Assembly: GCA_018971265.1 (NCBI GenBank)
Contig: JAGXBE010000005.1
Span: 1 to 32,374 of the forward strand
Direction of reading: 5' to 3'
DNA length: 32,374 nt
DNA from: Patescibacteria group bacterium
GTDB taxonomy: Bacteria; Patescibacteriota; Minisyncoccia; Phycocordibacterales; Phycocordibacteraceae
Shown: in pieces, positions 17,570-26,125 of the stretch
Position numbering within the stretch: position 1 is the stretch's first letter
How the letters are laid out: every line of letters starts with the position of its first letter
Made by a program: the position numbers and the translations under genes
The notes under the pieces: model-generated
Databases searched by the model: none
Seen by the model: the letters and a program-made list of their open reading frames with translations, nothing else
What the model was told of the DNA's origin: nothing

Positions 17570-18096
17570 GGAAACATACAATCGTTCTTGCCGCGCTTCT
17601 CGTCTCCACAACGTCTCTCGGTGCGTTCGCTGGGGTTGCTTTCGCACAAGCCGCCAACGGCCAGAGCTGTTTTGCCTCTACCGACTGCGCATCAGGTTAT
17701 TGCCAAGGAGATGCGGGAAATACAGGCGGAGGAACCTGCCAACCAAACCCGTCGCAAGTACAAACAAGTGTTACCAACACTGGTGGTTCAGGTCCCAGTA
17801 TCTCCCTCATAAATCCACTTAGCGGAGTTGACTGCAGCAGCGGCAACGGAAATTGTTTAGTCGCATTTCTGAACAACATTCTCGATTTTGTCATACGCAT
17901 CGGCTCCATCGCCGTCATCCTCATGCTGGTCTACGTCGGCTTCCTTTTTGTCACGGCGCGGGGCGAGCCGGGGAAGATCTCCACTGCACGCCAAGCGCTC
18001 CTCTGGACGGTCGTCGGCGCACTAATCCTTCTCGGTGCCAAAGCGATTTCGCTTGGGATACAGGCGACCGTGCAAGCGCTTTCGATCGGAAGCTAG
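17566..18096 (+). CDS. VirB2/TrbC-like pilin with signal peptide and Cys-rich N-domain
   Basis: Signal peptide; CFASTDCASGYC; two TMs NNILDFVIRIGSIAVILMLVYVGFLFVTARG...ALLWTVVGALILLGAKAISLGI. Confidence 0.65.
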   Translation: MRKHTIVLAALLVSTTSLGAFAGVAFAQAANGQSCFASTDCASGYCQGDAGNTGGGTCQPNPSQVQTSVTNTGGSGPSISLINPLSGVDCSSGNGNCLVAFLNNILDFVIRIGSIAVILMLVYVGFLFVTARGEPGKISTARQALLWTVVGALILLGAKAISLGIQATVQALSIGS

Positions 18097-18097
18097 C

Positions 18098-18367
18098 ATG
18101 ACCTTCGCCCAATTCGTCGGCAATGGCACCACCGGCGTCATCGGTGTTTTGAACACCATCGTGATACCGGTCATCTTCGCACTCGCTTTTCTCATATTTA
18201 TCTGGGGCGTCTTGAACCATTTCTTCCTCCACGGCGGGGAAGACGGTAGTCGTGAAGAGGGCAGACAGTTTATCCTTTGGGGCGTCTTGGGAATGGTGGT
18301 GCTTTTCTCGGTGTGGGGGATAATCAACATGCTGTTATCCACGCTCGGCATCGCACCCGGCGTATAG
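18098..18367 (+). CDS. Two-TM pilin-like small membrane protein (paralog 1)
   Basis: NTIVIPVIFALAFLIFIWGVLNHFFLHGGEDGSREEGRQFILWGVLGMVVLFSVWGIINMLLSTLG; start reset to MTFAQFVG. Confidence 0.7.
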   Translation: MTFAQFVGNGTTGVIGVLNTIVIPVIFALAFLIFIWGVLNHFFLHGGEDGSREEGRQFILWGVLGMVVLFSVWGIINMLLSTLGIAPGV

Positions 18368-18388
18368 CCCCTGTATACTTACAAGACC

Positions 18389-18703
18389 ATGATTACTTTC
18401 ACGAGCTGTGTCGCCGGCATCTGCACCGTCGCGGAGACCATCCTATATCTCATCAACTCGGTTCTGGTGCCGCTCCTCTTCGCCATCGCCTTCATTGTAT
18501 TTCTCTATGGCATCGCAAAGGCCTATATATTTTCCGGAGGCGATCCGGAAAAGATAAAAGACGGCCACAAACTTGTCCTCTGGGGCCTCATCGGTTTCGT
18601 TGTCATGATTTCGCTCTGGGGGCTCGTCAATGTCGTTTCCAACACTTTCGGGCTTGCGGGCTACGGCGCACCGTCAACGCCGACCTCATACCCGGCATAC
18701 TAA
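18389..18703 (+). CDS. Two-TM pilin-like small membrane protein (paralog 2)
   Basis: NSVLVPLLFAIAFIVFLYGIAKAYIFSGGDPEKIKDGHKLVLWGLIGFVVMISLWGLVNVVSNTFG. Confidence 0.7.
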   Translation: MITFTSCVAGICTVAETILYLINSVLVPLLFAIAFIVFLYGIAKAYIFSGGDPEKIKDGHKLVLWGLIGFVVMISLWGLVNVVSNTFGLAGYGAPSTPTSYPAY

Positions 18704-18711
18704 AATAAATT

Positions 18712-19011
18712 ATGGGTGGTATAAACACGTCGTATCTGGATAGTTATAAAAACAGTATTCTTTACATCATCAATGGTCTTCTCGCGCCCGTGTTGCTCGC
18801 CGTCGCTTTCATCACCTTCCTCTGGGGCGTCTACAAGTACTTTATCCTCGGTGCTGATAACGAGACCGAACGTAGGGCGGGCAAGCAAGTTGTCCTCTGG
18901 GGCCTCATCGGTTTTGTAGTCATTTTCTCCGTCTGGGGCCTCGTCGGTCTCGTCATGAGCACATTCAACCTTTCGCCAGGCGGCTCAGCGCCCGCTTACC
19001 CGACACTTTAA
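18712..19011 (+). CDS. Two-TM pilin-like small membrane protein (paralog 3)
   Basis: NGLLAPVLLAVAFITFLWGVYKYFILGADNETERRAGKQVVLWGLIGFVVIFSVWGLVGLVMSTFN. Confidence 0.7.
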   Translation: MGGINTSYLDSYKNSILYIINGLLAPVLLAVAFITFLWGVYKYFILGADNETERRAGKQVVLWGLIGFVVIFSVWGLVGLVMSTFNLSPGGSAPAYPTL

Positions 19012-19093
19012 GCTATCCACACGCGGTCCCGGACCACCGTTGACCTCTGCTTCGGAGGCGCTACAATTACTCCGTTATCCGATTACCTATATT

Positions 19094-19468
19094 ATGAAAA
19101 AAGCTCTCGCCCTTACCACGTTAACGTTCTCTGCATTCGCTTTGCCGCTCGTCTCTTTCGCAGCAATCAACAACATATCGGACGTAGGTTCGTTTATCAT
19201 CAACTTGATAAACAACATCATCGTTCCGGTGCTTTTTGCCGTTGCGTTCATCGTCTTCCTCTGGGGAGCGTTTACGACCTTTATCTTGGGAGCCAACTCC
19301 GATGACGTGAAGGAAAAAGGAAAGAACCTCATGCTTTGGGGCCTTGTCGGATTTTTCGTCATGGTTTCGATCTGGGGTCTTGTAAATATCCTCACCGGCA
19401 CCGTCAGTTTAAACAACTCTGGGCCGACTGGCGGCACGCCGAAGGCGGGGGTAAACATCGGCGGTTAG
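19094..19468 (+). CDS. Two-TM pilin-like small membrane protein with signal peptide (paralog 4)
   Basis: Start reset to MKKALALTTLTFSAFALPLVSFA; NNIIVPVLFAVAFIVFLWGAFTTFILGANSDDVKEKGKNLMLWGLVGFFVMVSIWGLVNILTGT. Confidence 0.7.
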   Translation: MKKALALTTLTFSAFALPLVSFAAINNISDVGSFIINLINNIIVPVLFAVAFIVFLWGAFTTFILGANSDDVKEKGKNLMLWGLVGFFVMVSIWGLVNILTGTVSLNNSGPTGGTPKAGVNIGG

Positions 19469-19472
19469 GTTA

Positions 19473-19742
19473 ATGTCCGTACTGAACGCATTTCTCGCAA
19501 AGGTAGTCACGCAGATAATCAATCCGATTATCCTGCTTCTGGCTGCGGGCGCGTTCGTGGTCTTTCTCTGGGGCGTGTTTGAGTTTATCCGTCAAGCAGG
19601 AGAGGGAAGTAAACGCGAGGAAGGGCGTCGCGCTATCTTCTGGGGCCTTGTCGGTCTCGTGATTATCTTTGGCGCGTATGGGATTATAAATCTCGCGCTT
19701 AACACCTTCGGCCTGACGCCCCTCCAGAAAATTTCACAGTAA
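19473..19742 (+). CDS. Two-TM pilin-like small membrane protein (paralog 5)
   Basis: NPIILLLAAGAFVVFLWGVFEFIRQAGEGSKREEGRRAIFWGLVGLVIIFGAYGIINLALNTFG. Confidence 0.7.
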   Translation: MSVLNAFLAKVVTQIINPIILLLAAGAFVVFLWGVFEFIRQAGEGSKREEGRRAIFWGLVGLVIIFGAYGIINLALNTFGLTPLQKISQ

Positions 19743-19762
19743 AAATTAAAGGGCAAAAGAAA

Positions 19763-19791
19763 AAGACCGCGCGGATGAACCGTGCGGTCTT
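19763..19791. terminator. Hairpin terminator after the pilin array (convergent junction)
   Basis: aagaccgcgcgg-atgaa-ccgtgcggtctt, 12-bp stem with one wobble; A-rich left flank would act as a T tract for the minus-strand gene. Confidence 0.6.
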
Positions 19792-19805
19792 GTGCCTACT
19801 GAACT

Positions 19806-20588
19806 TCAGTTGGAAGCAAACGCGTAGGAGATAACATTTGTTTCATCTGCCTTGTTTGTTGCGTATACCGATGCGAGAGAACCATCGGCACACGATTCTC
19901 CGAACGCGCATTCGTGCCCGTCTCGATACACATTATGAAGTAGGAAATTGCTTCCGACCATCACCACATGCATCTTGAGCGGAACCGCGATACGGGCTGA
20001 CTCTCCTGCGGCGGCCATGACCAGTTTCGGCCAAGACGACTGCGGAGCGCTCGCAAGAGGAATATTCGAGCGCGTGTTGCCGGGAGAGTTACCCGAACCA
20101 ACGAAAGATCCGATTATTGATGCACCAACAAAGAACATGAACACAATCCCAGCGAGTACCCTCTGGAGCGTCCCGGCCCATTCTTTCTTTGCATACATCG
20201 CAACAAGTGCGGCAAAGACAGCGTAGAGAATAAGAATCGGGAGCCAATGATCTCGGCCCCAACTCCCCACCGCGCTCATGCTCGGGCTTCCTACCACTGG
20301 CGCATAGAGCCCCCAGTAGATGATCGCAGCAATGCCGGCCAGAAGCAGGATGGTCAGTAGGTTCGAGCCCAATTTCGTTTTTAACCACTCGAAACTCTTT
20401 TCACCCCAACGTGCACCCGTCTGATCCTCGATGACAGCCCCGGGCATTTCTGTTTTCTTGTTCAGCCGCTTCTGCTTCCCGTACATCTTCCTCGAATGCG
20501 GCTTTGCCATACGAACGGCAACAATGCCCGTCGCAAACAAGAATAAAAGAAGAAGCGCTGTACCGATAATCCATAGAATCTTGCCCAT
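19806..20588 (-). CDS. Hypothetical membrane protein, about four TM helices
   Basis: Hydrophobic segments ILWIIGTALLLLFLFATGIVAV, LLTILLLAGIAAIIYWGLY, WLPILILYAVFAALVAMY, VLAGIVFMFFVGASIIGSFV; starts just downstream of the SPFH gene. Confidence 0.65.
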   Translation of the reverse strand: MGKILWIIGTALLLLFLFATGIVAVRMAKPHSRKMYGKQKRLNKKTEMPGAVIEDQTGARWGEKSFEWLKTKLGSNLLTILLLAGIAAIIYWGLYAPVVGSPSMSAVGSWGRDHWLPILILYAVFAALVAMYAKKEWAGTLQRVLAGIVFMFFVGASIIGSFVGSGNSPGNTRSNIPLASAPQSSWPKLVMAAAGESARIAVPLKMHVVMVGSNFLLHNVYRDGHECAFGESCADGSLASVYATNKADETNVISYAFASN

Positions 20589-20592
20589 AATT

Positions 20593-21702
20593 TCACTCTC
20601 CTTTCACATCGGGCTTTTCAGGTTTCAGCAGTCCGGCAAGCGCGCTCAGTGGGTTATTCGCCCAGATAATCGTGCTACCAGGATTCTTTGAGGACTCTTG
20701 TATCGCATCGTACCCGGCGAGTACTATTCCTTCGTTACCGTGTTGCTTGATCACCTTGAGTCGAGTAGCAAGGGCTTTCGCTTCTTTGGCACCCTTCATC
20801 TCGATGACCTTGGCTTCTGCTTGGCCCTTGAGAATCGTCGCCTTCGCCGCTTGTCTTGCAACATACTCCGCCGTAGTGGCTTCCTGGTCCTGTTTTTTCG
20901 TGTCGCCAGAGAGCTCGATGGTTTGCAGATCGGCGGTGCGTATTTCTACGCCATACCTACCCTGCAGTCCACGGGGAAGTTTCCCCGGCACATCATCCGG
21001 GAGCTCCCCGTTCAACTTGATGACAGGTTCGGAGAACTCCTTTTGATTTTTCGTGGAGATGAGATCTTGGAAATCTTTTTCTCCCACGAAGGTGCGTACG
21101 TGGCGATTGATTGCGGCGGTGATACGCCGCATCCAATCCTCACCGCTGAAGAGCGCGCGGTACGGGTTGCGTATCGCGACCGTTACGAGCGTGAGCTCGT
21201 CGGTCGGGAGGCGATCTTTCGTTTCCGCACTGTCGGTTACGATCGCATACGTGAAGTCGGACACGTAGATGAAGTCCGTGGATTCGGCACGGGAGAGAAC
21301 TTTCTCTTTGCCCGTCGCTTTATCCGTATACGTCTCGTTCCACTCGAACTCATAGACGTACACACTGTTCGCCCACGGCCACCCGACCCAATACAGGCCA
21401 AGATGTTTTAACAGCCGCGGGCGATCATCGTACCGGTCATCATTGTCCCGCCCGTGGTACACGACCTCCCAGTCCGCATGATTCTTCGTCTCATACCACG
21501 ACTTTGACGGGTCATTGAGGTGGTATTCAGCAAAGCTCATTACGAAGCGATCGAACGAGTCCCCGCGGACAATGCCTTTCACCGTTCCCTCATTTACTTT
21601 GGTGAAGAGAATACCCTCTTGTGCGAGCCACGGAAAGAGCACGAGAGTGCTCGCCGCAACAAGTGCTGCCGCCACGACGACTACAATTAACAGATAGAAC
21701 AT
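20593..21702 (-). CDS. SPFH/Band-7-like membrane protein
   Basis: N-term TM MFYLLIVVVVAAALVAASTLVLF; late region GVEIRTADLQTIELSGD...ATTAEYVARQAAKATILKGQAEAKVIEMKGAKEAKALATRL typical of SPFH coiled-coil. Confidence 0.65.
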   Translation of the reverse strand: MFYLLIVVVVAAALVAASTLVLFPWLAQEGILFTKVNEGTVKGIVRGDSFDRFVMSFAEYHLNDPSKSWYETKNHADWEVVYHGRDNDDRYDDRPRLLKHLGLYWVGWPWANSVYVYEFEWNETYTDKATGKEKVLSRAESTDFIYVSDFTYAIVTDSAETKDRLPTDELTLVTVAIRNPYRALFSGEDWMRRITAAINRHVRTFVGEKDFQDLISTKNQKEFSEPVIKLNGELPDDVPGKLPRGLQGRYGVEIRTADLQTIELSGDTKKQDQEATTAEYVARQAAKATILKGQAEAKVIEMKGAKEAKALATRLKVIKQHGNEGIVLAGYDAIQESSKNPGSTIIWANNPLSALAGLLKPEKPDVKGE

Positions 21703-21781
21703 GACGTTCTCCTCGGTATTGAGCAGCGGAAAGAGCTGCTTTCTGCAGCTCATAATACACGAAACTTAGGAAAAGTCAAGG

Positions 21782-21863
21782 TGCTGGAGAGAGGACTCGA
21801 ACCTCCATGGGTTGCCCCGCGAGCTCCTAAGGCTCGTGCGTCTACCAATTTCGCCACCCCAGC
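21782..21863 (-). tRNA. tRNA-Leu (anticodon TAG)
   Basis: Acceptor GCTGGGG/CTCCAGC, anticodon arm CGAGC-CTTAGGA-GCTCG, variable arm, T-loop GGTTCGAGTCC. Confidence 0.93.
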
Positions 21864-21914
21864 GCTTTCAAAGCATACTATGTTCTGTTATATTTTTCTT
21901 TACGTGCTCACTTT

Positions 21915-21990
21915 GCGCCTATAGCTCAGTTGGTAGAGCAGCTCCCTCTTAAGGAGACGGTCCCTGGTTCGAGCCCAGGTAGGCGCACCA
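21915..21990 (+). tRNA. tRNA-Lys (anticodon CTT), CCA encoded
   Basis: Acceptor GCGCCTA/TAGGCGC-A-CCA, D-arm GCTCAGTTGGTAGAGC, anticodon loop CTCTTAA, T-arm CCTGGTTCGAGCCCAGG. Confidence 0.93.
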
Positions 21991-22818
21991 CTACCGAAGA
22001 ACCGCCCTTTCGACCCGTATCTTCCTCCCGAAGAGCTTGCTGCCGAGAGTTTTGAAATTGTCGGTGCGGTCGGTTGAATAAAAGAGTACGCCAGAGCGCT
22101 TGCCAAGCGTTTCTTCGATTTCGCCATGTCGTGCGAAATATTTCGCGAGTTTCTTTGGCACGACTCTCGCTTCGGATATAATGGCAATATGCGGCCCGAT
22201 GATTGTGCGGATTTTCTTTTCCAAAATCCCGTAATGCGTGCAGCCGAGAATAAGAGTATCGATTTTCTTACGAAGTAAAGGATCAAGATATTTTTTGAGA
22301 ATCGTCTCTGTTTCTCGAGAATCCTGCTCTCCCGCCTCGACGAGCGGTACGAGAAGCGGGCATGCTTTTTGAAATACTTGTATGCTCGGATCGAGCTTTG
22401 TGAGTTCTCGGGCGAATTTGTTTGACGCGACGGTGCTCCGCGTCGCGATTACCCCCACCTTCCGACTCCTCGTCCTTTGCACCGCCTCCTCAGCTGCGGG
22501 AATAAGGACGCCAAGAACTTTTTTTGAGCCGCGCATCAGGGAATACCGGTCCTGTATTTTGCGAAGCGCTTCGCTTGAGGCGGTGTTACAGGCGATAATG
22601 ACGATTCCGCACTTATTCCGGAAAAGGAAATTCACCGCCTGTTTTGTGTATGCGTATATCGTCTCCTGTGACCGGTCCCCGTAAGGAGCACGGGCAGTAT
22701 CGCCCAGGTATACGTACTCGTAGTGCGGAAGGGTGTTCACTATGGAACGCAGGACATGCAATCCTCCGAATCCGGAATCAAAAATCCCTATGCGCAGATG
22801 TCTCTTTTTCTTCAGCAT
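21991..22818 (-). CDS. murI: Glutamate racemase
   Basis: IGIFDSGFGGLHVLRSI, YLGDTARAPYGDRS, IIACNTASSEAL, DTLILGCTHYGILE. Confidence 0.95.
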   Translation of the reverse strand: MLKKKRHLRIGIFDSGFGGLHVLRSIVNTLPHYEYVYLGDTARAPYGDRSQETIYAYTKQAVNFLFRNKCGIVIIACNTASSEALRKIQDRYSLMRGSKKVLGVLIPAAEEAVQRTRSRKVGVIATRSTVASNKFARELTKLDPSIQVFQKACPLLVPLVEAGEQDSRETETILKKYLDPLLRKKIDTLILGCTHYGILEKKIRTIIGPHIAIISEARVVPKKLAKYFARHGEIEETLGKRSGVLFYSTDRTDNFKTLGSKLFGRKIRVERAVLR

Positions 22819-22825
22819 TTTTCAG

Positions 22826-22914
22826 TGCCGAGGGTGGGACTCGAACCCACATGAGGGTTTTTAGGCCCTCTCAGGATTTTAAGTCCTGTGCGTCTACCAT
22901 TCCGCCACCTCGGC
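22826..22914 (-). tRNA. tRNA-Leu (anticodon TAA)
   Basis: Acceptor GCCGAGG/CCTCGGC, anticodon arm CAGGA-CTTAAAA-TCCTG, long variable arm, T-arm GTGGGTTCGAGTCCCAC. Confidence 0.93.
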
Positions 22915-22955
22915 GCCTTTTGAAGATACCACCGTCTCTGCTATTCTCGTAGTGT

Positions 22956-23027
22956 GGCCAGGTGGTGAAATGGTAACACGACGGTCTGCAAAACCGTTAT
23001 GCGCGGGTTCGATTCCCGCTCTGGCCT
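22956..23027 (+). tRNA. tRNA-Cys (anticodon GCA)
   Basis: Acceptor GGCCAGG/TCTGGCC, anticodon arm ACGGT-CTGCAAA-ACCGT, T-arm GCGGGTTCGATTCCCGC. Confidence 0.92.
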
Positions 23028-23368
23028 CTCGATAGTTCGCCTCCGGTCGTATCGCCCTGCTCGCGGTTATCAAGAAGGAAGTCAACGCGAGGGAGAGGAC
23101 GCAGGCGCGCATGGGATTTCAAATAATCCGAAAATGCTTCACGTTTTCGTTCGAGGAAAGCGAGGGCGGCATGTATTTTTTCTTCGGGAAAAATGCTTAC
23201 GAAAACCAAGATACGCTTACCGTGCGCGACGCTTTGCGCGCGGATGACGGTGATGAGGGATTCGCTACCGGCTTCGCGCGCGATGAATTGGGCGGCTTCA
23301 CGAACCACGACTTCAGCGCCGCGATCGGCCTGTTGGTTTCTCGCACCCCTGTTTTCAGCGGGAATCAT
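22997..23368 (-). CDS. rbfA: Ribosome-binding factor A-like protein
   Basis: LITVIRAQSVAHGKRILVFVSIFPEEKIHAALAFLERKREAFSDYLKSHARLRPLPRVDFLLD resembles RbfA; directly downstream of infB with 4-nt overlap. Confidence 0.7.
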   Translation of the reverse strand: MIPAENRGARNQQADRGAEVVVREAAQFIAREAGSESLITVIRAQSVAHGKRILVFVSIFPEEKIHAALAFLERKREAFSDYLKSHARLRPLPRVDFLLDNREQGDTTGGELSRGQSGNRTRA

Positions 23369-24834
23369 GCCTCGATGACGACGAACGTGACGAGTTCATC
23401 GCCCGGTGCGGCATCGACCCGCGCTTCTATTTCGACGCCGAAATCGCCTTCAGTTTTTATTTCTTTCACATCGGCCCGCGCCTGCTGAAGATTCGCGATT
23501 CGGCCGCGCGCTATTTCCGTGTCCTGCCGGAGTATTTTCAGCATATTTCCGACAACGAACGTGCCGGATACGTGGCGAACGCCGAGAACCTGTTTCTTCG
23601 CGCCGGAAGAGAAGGTTCGCAACACGGTTGCCCGTCCGAGCTCTTTTTCAATTGCGCGAGCGGGTACGCGCTCCGCCAATAGTTTCGCAAGCGTGTCTGA
23701 AAGTTCATAAATGATCGAGAAAGAGAGAATGCTGACAGCATCGCGCTCCGCAAGTTCGCTCGCGATGGCATCGGTCGAGACATTGAACGCAATAATGATT
23801 CCGTCGGCGGCATGCGCGGTTTTTACATCAGTTTCCGAGACGCTGCCGACGCCCGAAGAAACGATGCGGAGTGCGGCGCGTTCATGGATAATCTTTTTAA
23901 GTTCGTGAGCGATCGCGTCGACCGACCCGGCGACATCCGCCTTAATGACGAGAGGGAGTTCCACCGTGCCTTCGACTGCGGCAGCGCGCTCGGGCGCGCC
24001 GGCCAGCGTTTTTGCATTCGTAGCAGCCAGCGCCTCCGCTTCTTTTTTATTTTTTACAATACTGAAAAGCGATCCGGCCGCCGGCAGTTTGTTAAACCCT
24101 GAAATCCGCACCGGTTCCGAGGGTCTTGCGCGCTCGACGCGCTTGCCGCGGAAATCCTCGATAAAACGAATGGGGGCATACGCGTCGCCTGCAACAACAA
24201 AGCCGGCGAGCGTGAGCGTGCCCTCTTTCACAATGAGCGTTGCCGAAGCGCCGCGTCGGGGGTCCTGAGTCGACTCGAGCACGAAACCGGTGGCACTCGC
24301 TTCAGGGTCGGCGGTAATTTCCGCAAGATCCGCGGAGAGAAGAACCAGATCGAGGAGTTCGGGTATCCCCTCGCCGGTCTTGGAAGAAACGAGCGTGTAC
24401 GCCACATCGCCACCCATGCCCTCGATAAATATTCCATGCTCAATGAGCGAGTTTTTCGCACGGTCGATATCCGCATTGTTTTTGTCGATTTTGGTTATCG
24501 CAACGATGTAGGGGACGCCGGCCTCCCGTATCGCCGCAAGCGCGTCAAGCGTTTGCGGCATCACGCCTTCGTCTGCCGCGACGACGAGAATGGCGATGTC
24601 TGCAGCCGCCGCACCGCGCTTTCGCAGCGCTTTGAAAGCTTCATGCCCGGGCGTGTCGAGGAAGGTGACGAACCGTCCGTCATGCTCGGCAACGTAGGCG
24701 GCGACGTGCTGCGTGATGCCGCCCGCCTCGCCCGCCACTATATTCGCCTTGCGGATGTAATCCAGAAGCGATGACTTTCCATGATCTATGTGGCCCATCA
24801 CCGCAATGACGGGCGGCCGTGCTTCCCGCGCCAT
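23365..24834 (-). CDS. infB: Translation initiation factor IF-2 (short form)
   Basis: [47 protein letters not shown]-terminal IF2 domains ([14 protein letters not shown]...; [13 protein letters not shown]). Confidence 0.95.
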   Translation of the reverse strand: MAREARPPVIAVMGHIDHGKSSLLDYIRKANIVAGEAGGITQHVAAYVAEHDGRFVTFLDTPGHEAFKALRKRGAAAADIAILVVAADEGVMPQTLDALAAIREAGVPYIVAITKIDKNNADIDRAKNSLIEHGIFIEGMGGDVAYTLVSSKTGEGIPELLDLVLLSADLAEITADPEASATGFVLESTQDPRRGASATLIVKEGTLTLAGFVVAGDAYAPIRFIEDFRGKRVERARPSEPVRISGFNKLPAAGSLFSIVKNKKEAEALAATNAKTLAGAPERAAAVEGTVELPLVIKADVAGSVDAIAHELKKIIHERAALRIVSSGVGSVSETDVKTAHAADGIIIAFNVSTDAIASELAERDAVSILSFSIIYELSDTLAKLLAERVPARAIEKELGRATVLRTFSSGAKKQVLGVRHVSGTFVVGNMLKILRQDTEIARGRIANLQQARADVKEIKTEGDFGVEIEARVDAAPGDELVTFVVIEA

Positions 24835-24894
24835 AATGGCTCCATTTCATCACAAAAATGGCGGACCCGCAATCGTGTAGAATTATTATTGTAT

Positions 24895-26106
24895 ATGTTC
24901 GTAAAAAAGAGAATGTATTTCGATTATGCTGCGGGCGCGGCGGGGAATCCATCGTCGCCGCACGAGGAGGGAAGACGCGCGAAGGAAGTGCTGGAGAATG
25001 CGCGTCTTGGCATCGCACGTCTTGTCGATGTTAAGAGCGACGACGTCATCTTCACGAGCGGCGCGACGGAAAGTAACGCGCTCGCTATTCTCGGACACGT
25101 GCGCGCGCTGCGCCTGCGTGCAGGACGCGATGCGCCCGAGAGAAACAACATGCACGCTTTATATCTGCCGAGCGCGCACGCGTCGATCGTCGAAAATATG
25201 CATCTCCTCGCCGATGAGGGGGTCGATAGTGAGCCGTTGCCGATACGGAACGGACGCATCGATACTGAAATGCTCGGAAAGATGCTGCGAAGCGAAACAG
25301 TGCTCGTCTCCATGGACGCGGTGTGCGGCGAGACGGGCGTCGTGTGGAATACACGTGAGGTAGCAGAGGTCTTGAAGAAAGCTCGCGCTGAAATATCGGA
25401 ACTGGAAAGGGAGAGCACCCCGGCCACCGGCTCAACCCAACATTCTTTTCTCGGTGTTCCGGCGCATATTCTTCTCCATGTTGACGCGAGTCAGGCCCCT
25501 TTAACCGAAAAGATTTCGCGTGCACACTTCGGAGCGGACGTCATTACATTTGACGCTTCAAAAGTCGGCGCAGTTCGCGGTATCGGTGTCCTCGTCGCGC
25601 ACCGTACCATCCCTCTCGTCCCGCTCTACGGGGGCGGGGGACAGGAGCGGGGGTTGCGTTCTGGTACCGAGGCACCCGAGCTTGCACGGAGTTTCGCGGC
25701 GGCCCTCTCGGCTGCGGTCCTCGGCCGCGAACCGTTTCGTGCCTTTGCCGAAACAGAACGGAAACGTCTTATACAGGCTATCACCAGCACCATCCCGAAC
25801 GTATTCATACAGGAGGGGCAGACGCAAGCACCGCACATCCTGAACCTCTCCCTACCGGGGCGCGATACGGATTATCTGGTTGCGCTCCTTGACGAGGCAG
25901 GATTCGCCATCTCTTCAAAGAGCGCATGTGAGACCGATTCTGAAGAAGGGTCGCGTGCGGTCCTCGCTCTAACCGCCGACAAAGAACGCGCACGCACGAC
26001 ACTGCGTATTTCCTGGGGTCCCGGCACTCACTCGCACGATCTTACGCGTCTTGCCCATGCCCTCAGAGATTCGGTCGCGTTCGTTGACAGCAAGACCGCC
26101 CGGTAG
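24895..26106 (+). CDS. Cysteine desulfurase / NifS-like class V aminotransferase
   Basis: YFDYAAGAAGNPSSPHEEGR, IFTSGATESNALAI, HVDASQAPL, DASKVGAVRGIGVLV, GGGQERGLRSGTEAPE, SSKSACE. Confidence 0.88.
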   Translation: MFVKKRMYFDYAAGAAGNPSSPHEEGRRAKEVLENARLGIARLVDVKSDDVIFTSGATESNALAILGHVRALRLRAGRDAPERNNMHALYLPSAHASIVENMHLLADEGVDSEPLPIRNGRIDTEMLGKMLRSETVLVSMDAVCGETGVVWNTREVAEVLKKARAEISELERESTPATGSTQHSFLGVPAHILLHVDASQAPLTEKISRAHFGADVITFDASKVGAVRGIGVLVAHRTIPLVPLYGGGGQERGLRSGTEAPELARSFAAALSAAVLGREPFRAFAETERKRLIQAITSTIPNVFIQEGQTQAPHILNLSLPGRDTDYLVALLDEAGFAISSKSACETDSEEGSRAVLALTADKERARTTLRISWGPGTHSHDLTRLAHALRDSVAFVDSKTAR

Positions 26107-26125
26107 CATTATGTAATCGATATGA

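Noticed and set aside
21900-22286. 128-aa minus ORF ending GAPTWARTRDRLLKRELLYQLSYRR
   Set aside because: Ends in the antisense of tRNA-Lys and overlaps murI out of frame.
22644-22952. 102-aa ORF containing GGTRTHMRVFRPSQDFKSCASTIPPPR
   Set aside because: Translation of the antisense of tRNA-Leu(UAA); not a protein.
22894-23112. 72-aa ORF containing ARAGIEPAHNGFADRRVTISPPGH
   Set aside because: Classic artefact: translation of the antisense of tRNA-Cys.
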